Source: Staphylococcus taiwanensis
GTDB taxonomy: Bacteria > Bacillota > Bacilli > Staphylococcales > Staphylococcaceae
Assembly (NCBI GenBank): GCA_020544305.1
Contig: CP058667.1
Coordinates: forward strand, 186,001-250,000
Direction: 5' to 3'
DNA: 64,000 nucleotides
Position numbers and translations under genes: made by a program. Position 1 is the first letter of the stretch. Each line of letters opens with the position of its first letter. This document shows positions 36,970 through 46,560 of this stretch, one piece after another. The notes beneath the pieces were generated by a model. It saw only the letters and a program-made list of their open reading frames with translations. It did no database searches and was not told the DNA's origin.

Positions 36970-37791
36970 TTAATTTAATATAATGTAAATCAATCCCATA
37001 ATCATTGTGATACTCGCAGAAGCATTATTAAGCGTATGAACGAGAATACTATCTTTCAGACTGCCACGACGTTTGTAGGCCATATACATGCCTGCCCCCA
37101 TCAAGACATACATTAAGAACGCAATAAGGTTTCCGGCACTATGATTAGCTGAGAAGATAACAGATGATAATATAAGCGGAAGTATGAAAGAACCCTTTTT
37201 AAAGATAGTTTCTTTGAAAATACCACGAAAAGTATGTTCTTCCACATAAGGTGCCACAAAAGTAATTGCGACAAAGAACACAATCAAACCAATAATGATA
37301 GAAGGGGTTAATGTATGGATGCGTTCCAAATTCTTCATGATTGCCTGGTCATTCGCAGATTGTGATTGACCATATATCACACCCATTAAAACAGATAATC
37401 CGATGGCAATTATTCTTAATACAATAAACCAAATAATATCTATTCCCACATCTTTTGGTTTCAATTTCTGATGAAAGTCCTCATAGGTATGACGACGATA
37501 ATAAGTTCTAACAGCCCAAATGACAAACGCAGACAATATGATAAAACCAATAGCGAGACCAATGACTAAACCTAAATTCTCTTGCGTAACCGCAATGCCT
37601 AAAGTTGACATAGCTAAAATGGCAGGTGTTTGTACAAAAATCATAAAAAATATAAAAATTAAAACATTTAAAATGCGATTGCCTTTTGGATCAATCGCCT
37701 TGTCGTTTTGATCATTTAAAGTTTCATCATGAGCTACATCATGAGATTGTTCCATATTATGTGAAGCAGTGTGTTCCAAAATATTAACCAA
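36970..37791 (-). CDS. CPBP-family intramembrane protease (4)
   Basis: This 273-aa protein has a hydrophilic N-terminus (~1-40) and then about seven to eight membrane spans. CPBP motifs are VEEHTFRGIFKE near residue 186, FSANHSAGN near 216 and HTLNNASAS near 253. It is a different branch from the three + strand copies. The listed start is TTG 37791 with a weak AAAG upstream; ATG 37755 (MEQSHDV) is an alternative, also with a poor site. It is convergent with the hairpin locus. Confidence 0.82.
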   Translation of the reverse strand: MVNILEHTASHNMEQSHDVAHDETLNDQNDKAIDPKGNRILNVLIFIFFMIFVQTPAILAMSTLGIAVTQENLGLVIGLAIGFIILSAFVIWAVRTYYRRHTYEDFHQKLKPKDVGIDIIWFIVLRIIAIGLSVLMGVIYGQSQSANDQAIMKNLERIHTLTPSIIIGLIVFFVAITFVAPYVEEHTFRGIFKETIFKKGSFILPLILSSVIFSANHSAGNLIAFLMYVLMGAGMYMAYKRRGSLKDSILVHTLNNASASITMIMGLIYIILN

Positions 37792-38008
37792 CTTTCTATG
37801 TATAACGTTAACTATGAACTCAAATCATATTCATAACGTTTATCATATCACAGATATATTAATACCAAGGTAATACAAAAGTTTTAAATATAACATTATA
37901 TAGATAATTAGATAGTTTAAATATATGAAAATTTGTAGAAGTATAAATACATAGAGGATAAAAAGTGGACATTATAATTAAAACAATTTATTGATTAATG
38001 AAACTAAG

Positions 38009-38285
38009 CGTTCACACACTCAGGTAAGTAGCTCTAAAGATGGATAATAAATGACGTTGCGCGTGGGGCCCCAGCAAAGAGATTTTCAACATGAAAATCT
38101 ACAAGCAAAGCAAGCTGGGGTTGAGGAACTTAAGTGTTCACACACTTAAGTAAGTAGTTCTAAGATAGATAACGAAACGTAGTTGAGTGACGCCTGAGGG
38201 AACAGGATGAGTGTCGAGACCGAGGCTCGACCCAGCCCCCTAGGCAAGCATCTCAACTTAAGTGAGTGATTATCTATCTTAGAAC
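38009..38285. repeat. Paired dispersed repeat elements with long hairpins
   Basis: The 864-bp gap before arcB holds repeats, not genes. A ~50-bp unit beginning GTTCACACACT occurs twice in direct order (38009-38057 and 38134-38185). The second copy opens a large hairpin: GTTCTAAGATAGATAA at 38157-38172 pairs perfectly with 38270-38285, with inner stems GTTGAG/CTCAAC, ACGCCT/AGGC and GTCGAG/CTCGAC. The first has GGGGCCCCAGC/GCTGGGG. Bases 37792-38008 and 38286-38530 are AT-rich without recognisable content. Confidence 0.7.
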
Positions 38286-38531
38286 TACTATAGAAACAGT
38301 ACCCCAGGAGCGCAAAGTAGCTTATGCGAAATAATTCGATCAATCAGTATCTAATAAATAATTACTACATGTTAAAAGACTAAAAAGTACAAATAAAGGT
38401 TAAAAAATAATTTTAAAGAATAGTTACTTTATTGTTTATGTTAATTCATCTTTTGTGTAATAATAAAACCATAGAAATCTAAGGTGTCATTTTTATTGTA
38501 ACGCTAAAATAAATATAAAGATTCAAATATC

Positions 38532-38561
38532 GTGTAATTGTAAATATTTTGTCAATTACAC
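38532..38561. promoter_or_regulatory. Inverted repeat in the arcB upstream region
   Basis: GTGTAATTG and CAATTACAC form perfect 9-bp arms with a 12-bp AT-rich spacer, about 95 bp before arcB. It could be an activator or ArgR-type site; the protein is unknown. Confidence 0.4.
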
Positions 38562-38604
38562 ATAAATAATTTATAAAGATATTTGAAAAGTGTTGTATTA
38601 TATT

Positions 38605-38619
38605 TTGCAATCGCTTACA
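38605..38619 (+). promoter_or_regulatory. cre catabolite control site before arcB
   Basis: TTGCAATCGCTTACA fits the cre consensus WTGNAANCGNWNNCW at every defined position. It lies 37 bp before the arcB start, suggesting CcpA repression of arginine/citrulline catabolism by glucose. Confidence 0.75.
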
Positions 38620-38624
38620 ATAAA

Positions 38625-38640
38625 TGTGAAATAAATCACA
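38625..38640 (+). promoter_or_regulatory. CRP/FNR (ArcR)-type or Rex-like operator before arcB
   Basis: TGTGA-N6-TCACA is a perfect CRP/FNR-family site, the type bound by ArcR at staphylococcal arc operons. The 18 bases around it also differ at only two positions from the Rex consensus TTGTGAAWWWWTTCACAA. It abuts the arcB ribosome site, a position more typical of repression. Confidence 0.65.
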
Positions 38641-38655
38641 AAGGAGTTGTACAAG

Positions 38656-39654
38656 ATGCAAAATTTAAGAAACAGAAGTTTTTTAACATTATTGGACTTT
38701 TCACAAAAAGAAGTTGAGTTTTTACTAAATCTATCTGAGGACTTAAAACGAGCGAAATATGCTGGCATAGAACAACAAAAACTTAAAGGTAAAAACATCG
38801 CTTTAATTTTTGAAAAAGACTCTACACGTACACGTTGCGCATTTGAAACAGCAGCATACGATCAAGGCGCTCACGTGACATATCTTGGACCAACTGGAAG
38901 TCAAATGGGTAAAAAAGAATCTGCTAAAGATACAGCTCGCGTATTAGGTGGTATGTATGATGGAATCGAATACCGTGGCTTCTCACAACGTACTGTTGAA
39001 GAATTAGCTAAATATTCAGGCGTGCCTGTGTGGAACGGCTTAACAGATGAAGATCATCCTACTCAAGTACTTGCTGACTTTTTAACAGCTAAAGAAGTCT
39101 TGAAAAAACCTTACCACGAAATCAATTTCACATATGTTGGCGACGGTCGTAACAACGTAGCAAACGCATTAATGCAAGGTGCTGCAATTATGGGAATGAC
39201 ATTCCACTTAGTATGTCCTAAAGAATTAAATCCAACTGACGACTTATTAAAACGTTGCAAAGACATCGCAGCTAAAAACGGTGGCGAAATCTTAGTAACT
39301 GACGATATCGATGAAGGTGTTAAAGGTTCAGACGTTATCTACACAGACGTATGGGTATCAATGGGTGAACCTGATGAAGTTTGGGAAAAACGTATTAAAT
39401 TATTAGAACCATATCGTGTAACTAAAGAAATGATGGAAAAAACTGGTAACCCACGTACTATCTTCGAACATTGCTTACCATCATTCCATGATACAGAAAC
39501 TAAAATTGGTAAAGAAATTCAAGAAAAATATGGCTTAACTGAAATGGAAGTTGCTGACGAAGTCTTTGAAAGTGAACAATCTGTTGTCTTCCAAGAAGCA
39601 GAAAACAGAGCACACACTATTAAAGCTGTGATGGTTGCAACTTTAGGAGAATAA
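38656..39654 (+). CDS. arcB: Catabolic ornithine carbamoyltransferase ArcB
   Basis: This 332-aa cytoplasmic enzyme converts citrulline and phosphate to ornithine and carbamoyl phosphate. It has the carbamoyl-phosphate loop STRTRCAFE near residue 55, [11 protein letters not shown] near 133 and the ornithine-site motif [10 protein letters not shown] near 270. The length and these motifs fit the arginine deiminase pathway enzyme. AAGGAG lies nine bases before ATG 38656; the TTG at 38647 is inside that spacing. It is followed by arcC after 18 bp. No arcA, arcD or arcR is in the window, so arginine deiminase and the exchanger must be elsewhere or citrulline is the substrate. Confidence 0.93.
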   Translation: MQNLRNRSFLTLLDFSQKEVEFLLNLSEDLKRAKYAGIEQQKLKGKNIALIFEKDSTRTRCAFETAAYDQGAHVTYLGPTGSQMGKKESAKDTARVLGGMYDGIEYRGFSQRTVEELAKYSGVPVWNGLTDEDHPTQVLADFLTAKEVLKKPYHEINFTYVGDGRNNVANALMQGAAIMGMTFHLVCPKELNPTDDLLKRCKDIAAKNGGEILVTDDIDEGVKGSDVIYTDVWVSMGEPDEVWEKRIKLLEPYRVTKEMMEKTGNPRTIFEHCLPSFHDTETKIGKEIQEKYGLTEMEVADEVFESEQSVVFQEAENRAHTIKAVMVATLGE

Positions 39655-39672
39655 TCGAAGGGGGACCAACCT

Positions 39673-40602
39673 ATGTCTAAAATCGTAGTGGCTTTAGGTG
39701 GTAACGCTTTAGGACAATCACCTGAAGAGCAATTAGAATTAGTTAAAGGGACAGCTAAATCATTAGTTAGCTTAATCAATAAAGGTTACGAAGTCGTAAT
39801 CAGTCATGGTAACGGACCACAAGTAGGTAGTATTAATTTAGGTTTAAATTATGCTGCTGAAAATGGTCAAGGCCCAGCATTCCCATTCCCTGAATGTGGT
39901 GCAATGAGCCAAGCTTATATTGGTTATCAACTACAAGAAAGTCTATTGAATGAACTTCATTCATTAGGCATTGATAAACAAGTTGTAACAGTCGTAACAC
40001 AAGTAGAAGTAGCTGGGGATGACCCAGCATTCAAAAATCCAACAAAACCAATTGGCTTATTCTACACGAAAGAACAAGCGGATAAAACAATCCAAGAAAA
40101 AGGTTATCAATTTGTAGAGGATTCAGGACGTGGATATCGTCGTGTAGTTCCATCTCCAATGCCAATTAATATTGTTGAATTAGAAAGTATTGAAACATTG
40201 ATTAAACATCAAACATTAGTTATCGCAGCTGGTGGTGGCGGTATCCCAGTTGTTAAAGAACAAGGTAACTATAAAGGCGTCGATGCCGTTATCGATAAAG
40301 ATAAAACAAGCGCATTATTAGCCGCTCACTTAAAATCAGATCAATTGATTATTTTAACGGCCGTAGACTATGTCTATATTAATTATGGCAAAGATAATCA
40401 AGAAGGTCTTGGAGAAGTAACAGTTGCTGACATGGAAAAACATATTGCTGATGGTCAATTTGCGAAAGGTAGTATGTTACCTAAAGTTGAAGCAGCATTA
40501 CAATTCATCGAGAAAAATCCAGAAGGCAGTGTATTAATTACATCTTTAGCAGATTTAGGTGATGCTTTAGATGGTAAGATTGGTACATTGATTAAAAAAT
40601 AG
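39673..40602 (+). CDS. arcC: Carbamate kinase ArcC
   Basis: This 309-aa enzyme makes ATP from carbamoyl phosphate and ADP. The N-terminus [30 protein letters not shown] near 43, [12 protein letters not shown] near 182 and DKTSALLA near 210 are typical of carbamate kinases in the amino-acid kinase fold. GGGGG lies about nine bases before ATG 39673. It forms a two-gene unit with arcB and ends at a terminator, so the pair captures the energy step of citrulline breakdown. Confidence 0.94.
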   Translation: MSKIVVALGGNALGQSPEEQLELVKGTAKSLVSLINKGYEVVISHGNGPQVGSINLGLNYAAENGQGPAFPFPECGAMSQAYIGYQLQESLLNELHSLGIDKQVVTVVTQVEVAGDDPAFKNPTKPIGLFYTKEQADKTIQEKGYQFVEDSGRGYRRVVPSPMPINIVELESIETLIKHQTLVIAAGGGGIPVVKEQGNYKGVDAVIDKDKTSALLAAHLKSDQLIILTAVDYVYINYGKDNQEGLGEVTVADMEKHIADGQFAKGSMLPKVEAALQFIEKNPEGSVLITSLADLGDALDGKIGTLIKK

Positions 40603-40670
40603 TTTTAATGTGGTTTACTTTTGACATGGTTATTAAATAACACTCATTATATTTTAATAAATTAAGTAGT

Positions 40671-40717
40671 GCCTGAGTTTGATGTATGTGATTTACATAC
40701 TTAAGCTCAGGCTTTTT
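40671..40717 (+). terminator. Terminator after arcC
   Basis: Stem GCCTGAG...GTATGT / ACATAC...CTCAGGC at 40671-40712, followed by TTTTT. Confidence 0.85.
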
Positions 40718-40741
40718 AAATTTTTGAAAATGTAGAAATAT

Positions 40742-40784
40742 AAAAAAGCCTATGATTGATTGTAAAAGGCTCAACCATAGGCTT
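40742..40784 (-). terminator. Terminator of the SirTM operon
   Basis: AAGCCTATG (40746-40754) pairs with CATAGGCTT (40776-40784). On the minus strand it is followed by TTTTTT, downstream of lplA2. Confidence 0.75.
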
Positions 40785-40843
40785 AAAATAATAAATTTTA
40801 TATCATTTTATAAATCCATTTTCAAATATGTCTATCATTATAA

Positions 40844-41866
40844 TCAACTCAATATAAATGCTACAAATTCTTCTACGCTAAGATTGCTAAAGTAATATGT
40901 CAAATCAATGTCGTTCAGACGTTCAATTAAATCAGCTTTGACCACGCGTGTACCAATCAAATGGTCTTCCACATCGTGAATGTCACCTTGGCCAAAGAAA
41001 TCGCCATAAATACGACAAGCGGCAATACGGTTATGTTCAATAGAAAGGGAAATATCAATTGTGCCACAATTAAAACGGTCATTTCGGTTATATTCATATC
41101 GTGGTGAACGACCATAGTTCCATTCCCAGTTATTATACTTTTCAGCGACTAATTGATCGATGCCAGCCCAATCTTCGTCGGTTAATTCATAGCGTTTGGC
41201 CTCTTTAATGTCATCGATTCCCATAATTTGAGTAATAATTAAATCTTTAAATTGATCAATTGTAATATCTTGGTATTTAGGATCTAATGCATCACGGATT
41301 TGACCGACGCGAGCGCGTACGGATTTAATACCTTTAGATTCAATCTTCTTACGGTTGGGTTTCAATACGTTGACCATGGCATCGTAATCGACATCTAATA
41401 ATAATGAATAACCACCATAAATACGATTATTTAATAATGTCATCGCAGCACCTGAAATTTTCTTGTCATTTAAAGCAAGGTCATTACGACCACTTTGAAT
41501 AACGTCAGTAGCGCCCAAATTGTGTAACGCATGAATGGCAGGGCGATAGAAACGTTGGAAGTCACCATAAATAGAAGTATCTTGTTCTAGAATACAACAT
41601 ACATTGACGGCACCGTCATCTACGTATACCGCACCACCGCCTGTATCACGACGCACCACTTTAATATTATTGTCGTCTACATAATCTTGATTGATTTCGA
41701 CTGCTGTGTTCTGAAAACGACCGATTTCTACTTTAGGCTTGCAGTAGTATGGGAGTAAGATATCTTCGTCTAAAAAGATATGATTATTGATATAGACTTG
41801 CATTGCTAAGTTAACGGCGCCATCATCGATATATTTACCATTACGGATAGGTTCTATTAAGTACAT
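40844..41866 (-). CDS. lplA2: Lipoate-protein ligase LplA2 of the SirTM operon
   Basis: This 340-aa ligase activates lipoate and attaches it to a lysine of a carrier protein, here presumably GcvH-L. It has the family's RRDTGGGAVYVDDGAVN near residue 75, ISGAAMTLLNNRIYGGYSLL near 140 and a C-terminal accessory domain (WEWNYGRSPRYEYNRNDRF). It is the last gene of the minus-strand operon, 11 bp after sirTM, with GGAG eight bases before ATG 41866. In S. aureus the orthologous operon links lipoylation to ADP-ribosylation of GcvH-L. Confidence 0.92.
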   Translation of the reverse strand: MYLIEPIRNGKYIDDGAVNLAMQVYINNHIFLDEDILLPYYCKPKVEIGRFQNTAVEINQDYVDDNNIKVVRRDTGGGAVYVDDGAVNVCCILEQDTSIYGDFQRFYRPAIHALHNLGATDVIQSGRNDLALNDKKISGAAMTLLNNRIYGGYSLLLDVDYDAMVNVLKPNRKKIESKGIKSVRARVGQIRDALDPKYQDITIDQFKDLIITQIMGIDDIKEAKRYELTDEDWAGIDQLVAEKYNNWEWNYGRSPRYEYNRNDRFNCGTIDISLSIEHNRIAACRIYGDFFGQGDIHDVEDHLIGTRVVKADLIERLNDIDLTYYFSNLSVEEFVAFILS

Positions 41867-41877
41867 GTTCTCGTCTC

Positions 41878-42780
41878 CTAAGTTGTTAATTGTCTTTGTG
41901 CATGAATCATTAATGATGCAATATCGTCAGTTAGATGAATGGTTCTATCTTGAATAGACTTCGGTATGCGATAGGCTTTCTTATTTAATGTCATAAAGAT
42001 TGCTTCTTTATTGTGGCGAGTCATACGTTGGAAAGGATGTTTCACAAATTGTGGTGTTGTGTAACCAATACCAATTTCTAAGTACAATACTTTGCCATCT
42101 TTATGTGATTCAAGAAAATCATTATAACGTGCTAATTGGGCCTGGAAATCTGCATCTTCAACCATACCAACTTGTGCCTTACGTTTATTAATTTCCATTG
42201 GGGCATCACATTTTGGACAATGCGGAATCAACTCATATGGAATCTTCATATCTTCTTGTCGAGCTACCATTTCACGAATAGCGTCATCGTCACGATAGGT
42301 TTGAGCATGACAGTGTTGGCTGCATTGCCAAAGAATGTATTCACCTTGAATATGAAATACTTTATTCATATCATAATCCGCGACTGCAAAAGCATTGTCA
42401 GCATTGGTCGTAATGATATGGTAGTCTTTATCTTTCAATATGTTTTTAAGTGCAACATACGAAGGACCTACAGGTTGGTCGAGATAATTTAACTTTACAA
42501 AGCGGCTTTCGAAAGCCCAATATTCTTGCCAACTTTCAAACGGATGCAAACTCGCTTGCAACATATCAAAGAAGTTATATTTCTCGATAAAGTCCGGAAA
42601 ATTCTGTGTGAAGCGGTCACCAATATATGTGAAGCCATCTGAGGCAGACATGCCTGCACCTATACCCACCACAATCGCATCGGCTTCGTCCATCGCTTGT
42701 GCTAATATATCGCTTTGATCAACATGCTCTTGATGTGCTAAAGCAAGGGCAGTCCAAGTTGAATTATCTGTTGTAGTCAT
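41878..42780 (-). CDS. SirTM, class M sirtuin (protein ADP-ribosyltransferase)
   Basis: This 300-aa sirtuin has the NAD-binding [20 protein letters not shown] near residue 35, TTNADNAF near 130 and [11 protein letters not shown] near 145, where the usual catalytic histidine position of deacetylases (HG) reads QGE. Zinc-type cysteines are in CSQHC and CPKC. In characterised SirTM proteins this group ADP-ribosylates lipoylated GcvH-L instead of deacetylating. ATG 42780 has GGAGG six bases upstream; it overlaps the macrodomain gene by 17 bp, so the two are translationally coupled. Confidence 0.92.
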   Translation of the reverse strand: MTTTDNSTWTALALAHQEHVDQSDILAQAMDEADAIVVGIGAGMSASDGFTYIGDRFTQNFPDFIEKYNFFDMLQASLHPFESWQEYWAFESRFVKLNYLDQPVGPSYVALKNILKDKDYHIITTNADNAFAVADYDMNKVFHIQGEYILWQCSQHCHAQTYRDDDAIREMVARQEDMKIPYELIPHCPKCDAPMEINKRKAQVGMVEDADFQAQLARYNDFLESHKDGKVLYLEIGIGYTTPQFVKHPFQRMTRHNKEAIFMTLNKKAYRIPKSIQDRTIHLTDDIASLMIHAQRQLTT

Positions 42781-43561
42781 CAAAGGCCTCCTTATATAAT
42801 GCTAAATCTTGGTCAGTAAAGACGTTAAAAATGACTTGAATGTTGGAGCCAGTTTCATGAATATAATCGAGCGTAGTCTCAATTGCGATACGACTGGCTT
42901 CATCTTGTGGAAAGCCAAAGACGCCGGTTGAAATACAACAAAAAGCGATGTGTTGTAAATCATGCGCATCGGCAAGCGCTAAACAACTACGATAACAACG
43001 TGCTAATAAGTCTTTATTCATTTGTGATACAGGTTGTTTACGAATTTGCGGACCAACTGTATGAATGACATATTTCGCAGGCAAGTTATAACCCGATGTT
43101 ATTTTGGCTTTCCCCACACCTTCTTTACGACCTTGTTGTTCAATGATATCGGCACAAGCTAAGCGTAATTGCACGCCAGCTTTGGTATGAATGATATTAT
43201 CAATACAATCATGATTTGCTTGCATACAGCCTAAGAAACGACTATTGGCTGCGTTGACAATGCCATCTACCGCTAGTGTAGTAATATCGCCTTGCCATAG
43301 ATAAAGTTGGTTACCTAAGACAGGTGATAAATCCTCAATATGTGTGATGTCTTGTTGACTATTCAATGTAGATAAATATGCATTTTGTACTTCTAAAAAT
43401 GCCGCACTCACAGGTTTAGGTGGACGCACATTTGCTAAGCCACGATAAAGGTCCCATTCTCCCTCGGCAGTGTCAGGGTAGTCTAATGGTTTGTGTTTAT
43501 GTGCTTCATTCCACATAGCTCGAATTAAATAAGTGAGGCGTTCTTCTTGCGTATTTGTCAT
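42764..43561 (-). CDS. Zinc-dependent macrodomain ADP-ribosyl hydrolase
   Basis: This 265-aa protein carries a macrodomain from about residue 90 ([20 protein letters not shown], then [15 protein letters not shown] and [31 protein letters not shown]). The GC--ANHDC segment holds the cysteine and histidine that bind zinc in the SirTM-linked subclass. The role known from S. aureus and S. pyogenes is removal of the ADP-ribose added by SirTM. The ~80-residue helical N-terminus is typical of this group. The ATG directly abuts the gcvH-L stop. Confidence 0.93.
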   Translation of the reverse strand: MTNTQEERLTYLIRAMWNEAHKHKPLDYPDTAEGEWDLYRGLANVRPPKPVSAAFLEVQNAYLSTLNSQQDITHIEDLSPVLGNQLYLWQGDITTLAVDGIVNAANSRFLGCMQANHDCIDNIIHTKAGVQLRLACADIIEQQGRKEGVGKAKITSGYNLPAKYVIHTVGPQIRKQPVSQMNKDLLARCYRSCLALADAHDLQHIAFCCISTGVFGFPQDEASRIAIETTLDYIHETGSNIQVIFNVFTDQDLALYKEAFDDYNR

Positions 43562-43903
43562 CTATTCATCATCCGGTTCTGGTAACGCGTTGTATGCATC
43601 TTCATCTACATTTTCTAATTTAACTAGCCAGTTTTCTTCTGGTTTTTCAGAATTTAAAATTGAAGGCGTATCTTCGGCTTTCGTATTACGTTCTACAATT
43701 TTACCTGCAAGTGGTGATTGGACATCTAATACGGTCTTAGAAGCTTCGATACTCACGATTTCATCATTCACATTGACATCGTCTCCGCCCATAAATTCTA
43801 CATAACCAACTGTACCTACGTCATCTTGTAATTCAGGTGTCATGCGATAAATATATTGGTTTCCTTCCTTTTCAACATATAAATAATTAGCTAATTTAGC
43901 CAT
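43562..43903 (-). CDS. GcvH-L, lipoyl carrier protein of the SirTM operon
   Basis: This 113-aa glycine-cleavage-H-like protein has the lipoyl hairpin VSIEASKTVLDVQSPLAGKI, whose lysine at about residue 57 is the expected lipoylation site. It differs from the housekeeping GcvH by the operon and by the acidic tail (NVDEDAYNALPEPDDE), and is the known target of SirTM. AAAGGA precedes ATG 43903. It is followed without a gap by the macrodomain gene. Confidence 0.92.
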   Translation of the reverse strand: MAKLANYLYVEKEGNQYIYRMTPELQDDVGTVGYVEFMGGDDVNVNDEIVSIEASKTVLDVQSPLAGKIVERNTKAEDTPSILNSEKPEENWLVKLENVDEDAYNALPEPDDE

Positions 43904-43925
43904 TAATTATCATTCCTTTCTCTAT

Positions 43926-44927
43926 TTATAAATACGCGTGTGCTAATCGTTCAATTGTACGACATCGTTGGTCAATGCCCGGTAACAATGGTACGACTAA
44001 GACTTCATCTGCCTCGAAAGCTTGAATCATTGCATCTAAACGTGGTTTCACTTGATCGATTGTGCCAGCTAAGATACGTGCACGATGCTGTTCAATCACG
44101 CGCTTATCACGATCAGTTAATGCATAGGCTTGTGCCGTCTCACCGGATGGGAAACGATCAAACTCTGCAAACTGACGCTTACCTAACAACCACACGTCCA
44201 ACGCATCTAGCAATTGATGCGCCTCTTCTTCCGTATCTGTGACAATCGCAAACGTGGTTAACATGACTTTAGGTGCCATATTTAATCCCGTTCTTTGAAA
44301 ATGTTCGCGATATACTGCAACGCTCGTCTTGGCAGCATCTATTTTATCCTGGCTAGGTAGTAAAAACGTACCCAACGTGTACCCCATACCTTGCGATGCG
44401 GCAAGCTTGGCTGAACGTTGACTCGTACTTAAGAGCCACATTTCCGGATGGCGAGTGAGTTGCGGTTGCGCAATAACCTTACCAACACGTTGTTCCTCTA
44501 TTGGACTACTTAAATAATGACGGATATCTTCAATGCTTTGCGCGTAGTCTAGATAATCACGTTTATCTTCATCCATCGCACGTTTCACTATGGCTGTGCC
44601 TGGGTTATTACCAATACCTAAATCAACGCGACCCGGATAAAGTGCCTCTAACATTTTGAAATGCTCAGCGACATTAAATGGACTATAGTGAGGCAACATT
44701 ACACCACCAGAACCTAGCTTAATACGAGTAGTTTGTCCTAACAAATACATCATTAAGAGTTCAGGACTACTGCCGGCAAATGCCGGAACATCATGATGCT
44801 CTGTTAACCAGAACCGTTTATATCCAAGGTCATCAGCAAGCTTTGCGAGGCGTGTCGTATCTTGCAGTGCCTGTTGTGCATCTTTGCCTTCATCAATCAT
44901 GGCATAATCTAATATACTGAAATCCAC
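43926..44927 (-). CDS. Luciferase-like flavin monooxygenase
   Basis: This 333-aa protein belongs to the bacterial luciferase-like family (MsnO8/LLM group): SILDYAMIDEGKDAQQALQD, RFWLTEHHDVPAFAGSSPEL, KLGSGGVMLPHYSPFNVAEH, RVDLGIGNNPGT. It should use FMNH2 and O2; the substrate is unknown. It is the first gene of the SirTM operon and sits opposite an Old Yellow Enzyme, consistent with a redox-stress role. The start is GTG 44927 with GGAG about 11 bases upstream. Confidence 0.88.
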   Translation of the reverse strand: MDFSILDYAMIDEGKDAQQALQDTTRLAKLADDLGYKRFWLTEHHDVPAFAGSSPELLMMYLLGQTTRIKLGSGGVMLPHYSPFNVAEHFKMLEALYPGRVDLGIGNNPGTAIVKRAMDEDKRDYLDYAQSIEDIRHYLSSPIEEQRVGKVIAQPQLTRHPEMWLLSTSQRSAKLAASQGMGYTLGTFLLPSQDKIDAAKTSVAVYREHFQRTGLNMAPKVMLTTFAIVTDTEEEAHQLLDALDVWLLGKRQFAEFDRFPSGETAQAYALTDRDKRVIEQHRARILAGTIDQVKPRLDAMIQAFEADEVLVVPLLPGIDQRCRTIERLAHAYL

Positions 44928-45164
44928 TTGATGCTCATCTCCAACGATAATTTGTTTATTCCCTAATTATAATACCCACCACTATTTTAACGTGTTTGAC
45001 AGAATTTTGGTTAATTTTGATTTATACGACACAGAAATGTTCTAGCTTACGTTATTCTATTTCTGAAAAGCGTCTGAACTGTTCACAAACAAGTCGATTG
45101 AGTATTGTTATAAGGCATGTTACTTTGAAACTAATACTAAACGAATGAAAGAAGATGTCGCAAA

Positions 45165-46358
45165 ATGTCAAAATATGCACCATTGCTTAAACCCATTACG
45201 TTACCCAATGGCATTGAGTTAGCCAATCGCTTTGTCTTATCGCCTATGACGACCAATTCGTCGACGAAAGAAGGACATATCTCAGATGAAGACTTACGCT
45301 ATGCTGAACGTCGAGCAGCTTCAGCACCATTACAAGTGACTGGCGCGGCGTATATTGAACCGTATGGCCAATTATTCGAATATGGATTTAACATTTCTGA
45401 TGATGCCTGTATTCCAGGTTTGAGAAAAGTGGCGCAAGCGATGAAGCAAGATGGCAAAAAAGCGATTATTCAACTCGCGCATGCGGGCAGATTCTCAAAT
45501 ACTGCGATTATGAAGTATGGGGAAGTCTATGGGCCAAGTCCGATGACCTTACATTCACCTATTAAACATGACGTTTTAGAAATGTCAGTAGATAAGATTC
45601 ATGAAGTCATTCAACAATACGCTGAGGCGACATCACGTGCGATTCAAGCGGGATTTGATGGTGTAGAAATTTCAGTGGCACAACGTTTACTGATTCAAAC
45701 CTTTTTCTCTACGTTTTCAAATAAACGACATGATCAATATGGCGTGGATTCGTTAGAGAACAGAGCACGCTTTGGTTTAGAAGTCATGCAAGCAGTACAG
45801 AAAGTCATCGATGAGGAAGCACCTAGTGATTTCATTTTCGGATATCGAGCGACACCTGAGGAAACTAGAGGTAGTGATTTAGGTTATACCGTTGATGAAT
45901 TTAACCAACATTTGGATTGGGTCATGGAAGTCGCACATATTCATTATCTGGCTATCGCAAGTTGGGGACGCAATATTTATCGGAATAAGTCACGCACGCC
46001 GGGAGATAATTACGGACGTCGGGTGAATCAAGTCGTATATGATTATTTAAATGGACGCGTACCTTTAATTGCGAGTGGTGGTATTAATTCACCTGAAACA
46101 GCACTAGATGCTTTAAGTAACGCTGATATGGTTGGCATGTCTTCACCATTTGTCACAGAACCTGATTTCGTGCATAAACTGGCTGAAGGTCGAGAAGAAG
46201 ATATTGATTTGCATGTACAACCAGACGAACTTGATGAACTGGCTATCCCACATGCTGCCTTTAAAGATATTGTGCAAATGATGGATTACGGTGAGGGTTT
46301 GCAGAAGAAAACACGTGATGAATTACGTAAATTAGAGAAAAATTATGATGAAGAATAG
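45165..46358 (+). CDS. Old Yellow Enzyme-like NADH:flavin oxidoreductase
   Basis: This 397-aa FMN-dependent TIM-barrel enzyme has NRFVLSPMTTNSSTKEGHIS, QLAHAGRFSN near residue 105, DGVEISVAQRLLIQTFFS near 166 and LIASGGINSPETALDAL near 305. In the second motif the usual catalytic histidines (HxAH/N) are replaced by S-A near Q, a variant also seen in other members of this operon family. ATG 45165 has a weak GAAGA upstream. It diverges from the SirTM operon across 237 bp that should hold both promoters (a TTGACA lies at ~44998). Confidence 0.88.
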   Translation: MSKYAPLLKPITLPNGIELANRFVLSPMTTNSSTKEGHISDEDLRYAERRAASAPLQVTGAAYIEPYGQLFEYGFNISDDACIPGLRKVAQAMKQDGKKAIIQLAHAGRFSNTAIMKYGEVYGPSPMTLHSPIKHDVLEMSVDKIHEVIQQYAEATSRAIQAGFDGVEISVAQRLLIQTFFSTFSNKRHDQYGVDSLENRARFGLEVMQAVQKVIDEEAPSDFIFGYRATPEETRGSDLGYTVDEFNQHLDWVMEVAHIHYLAIASWGRNIYRNKSRTPGDNYGRRVNQVVYDYLNGRVPLIASGGINSPETALDALSNADMVGMSSPFVTEPDFVHKLAEGREEDIDLHVQPDELDELAIPHAAFKDIVQMMDYGEGLQKKTRDELRKLEKNYDEE

Positions 46359-46395
46359 GGAGCAAGGTAGAAATCTAAGATGTTAAAAGATTTCG

Positions 46396-46517
46396 TTGCC
46401 TTACCCCGGCAAGGATGACTAGGTTTGAAAAAAGCTTGATTTAAGCGCATTTTCAAATCAGTCAGCTACTGCCAAAATGATATATGGGGCTGAGACATTT
46501 ATTTTGTCCCAGCCCTT
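46396..46517 (+). repeat. Dispersed staphylococcal repeat, copy C, with terminator
   Basis: GGCAAGGATGACTAGG... to GTCAGCTACTGCC matches the inner part of copies A and B, in the orientation of B, though more diverged. It ends in a hairpin GGGCTGAGACA / TGTCCCAGCCC (46487-46515) followed by TTTG, which can terminate the Old Yellow Enzyme gene. Confidence 0.8.
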
Positions 46518-46560
46518 TGTTTTGTTTAATTTTCCGCTAAATATTTAATTCATGTTCGTT

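Noticed and set aside
38009..38285. CRISPR-like array
   Set aside because: Only two diverged units with unequal spacing and no spacers or cas genes; the structure is hairpin repeats.
38647..40602. ACME-type mobile arc element
   Set aside because: Only arcB and arcC are present, with no arcA, arcD, opp genes, ccr recombinases or attachment repeats in the window.
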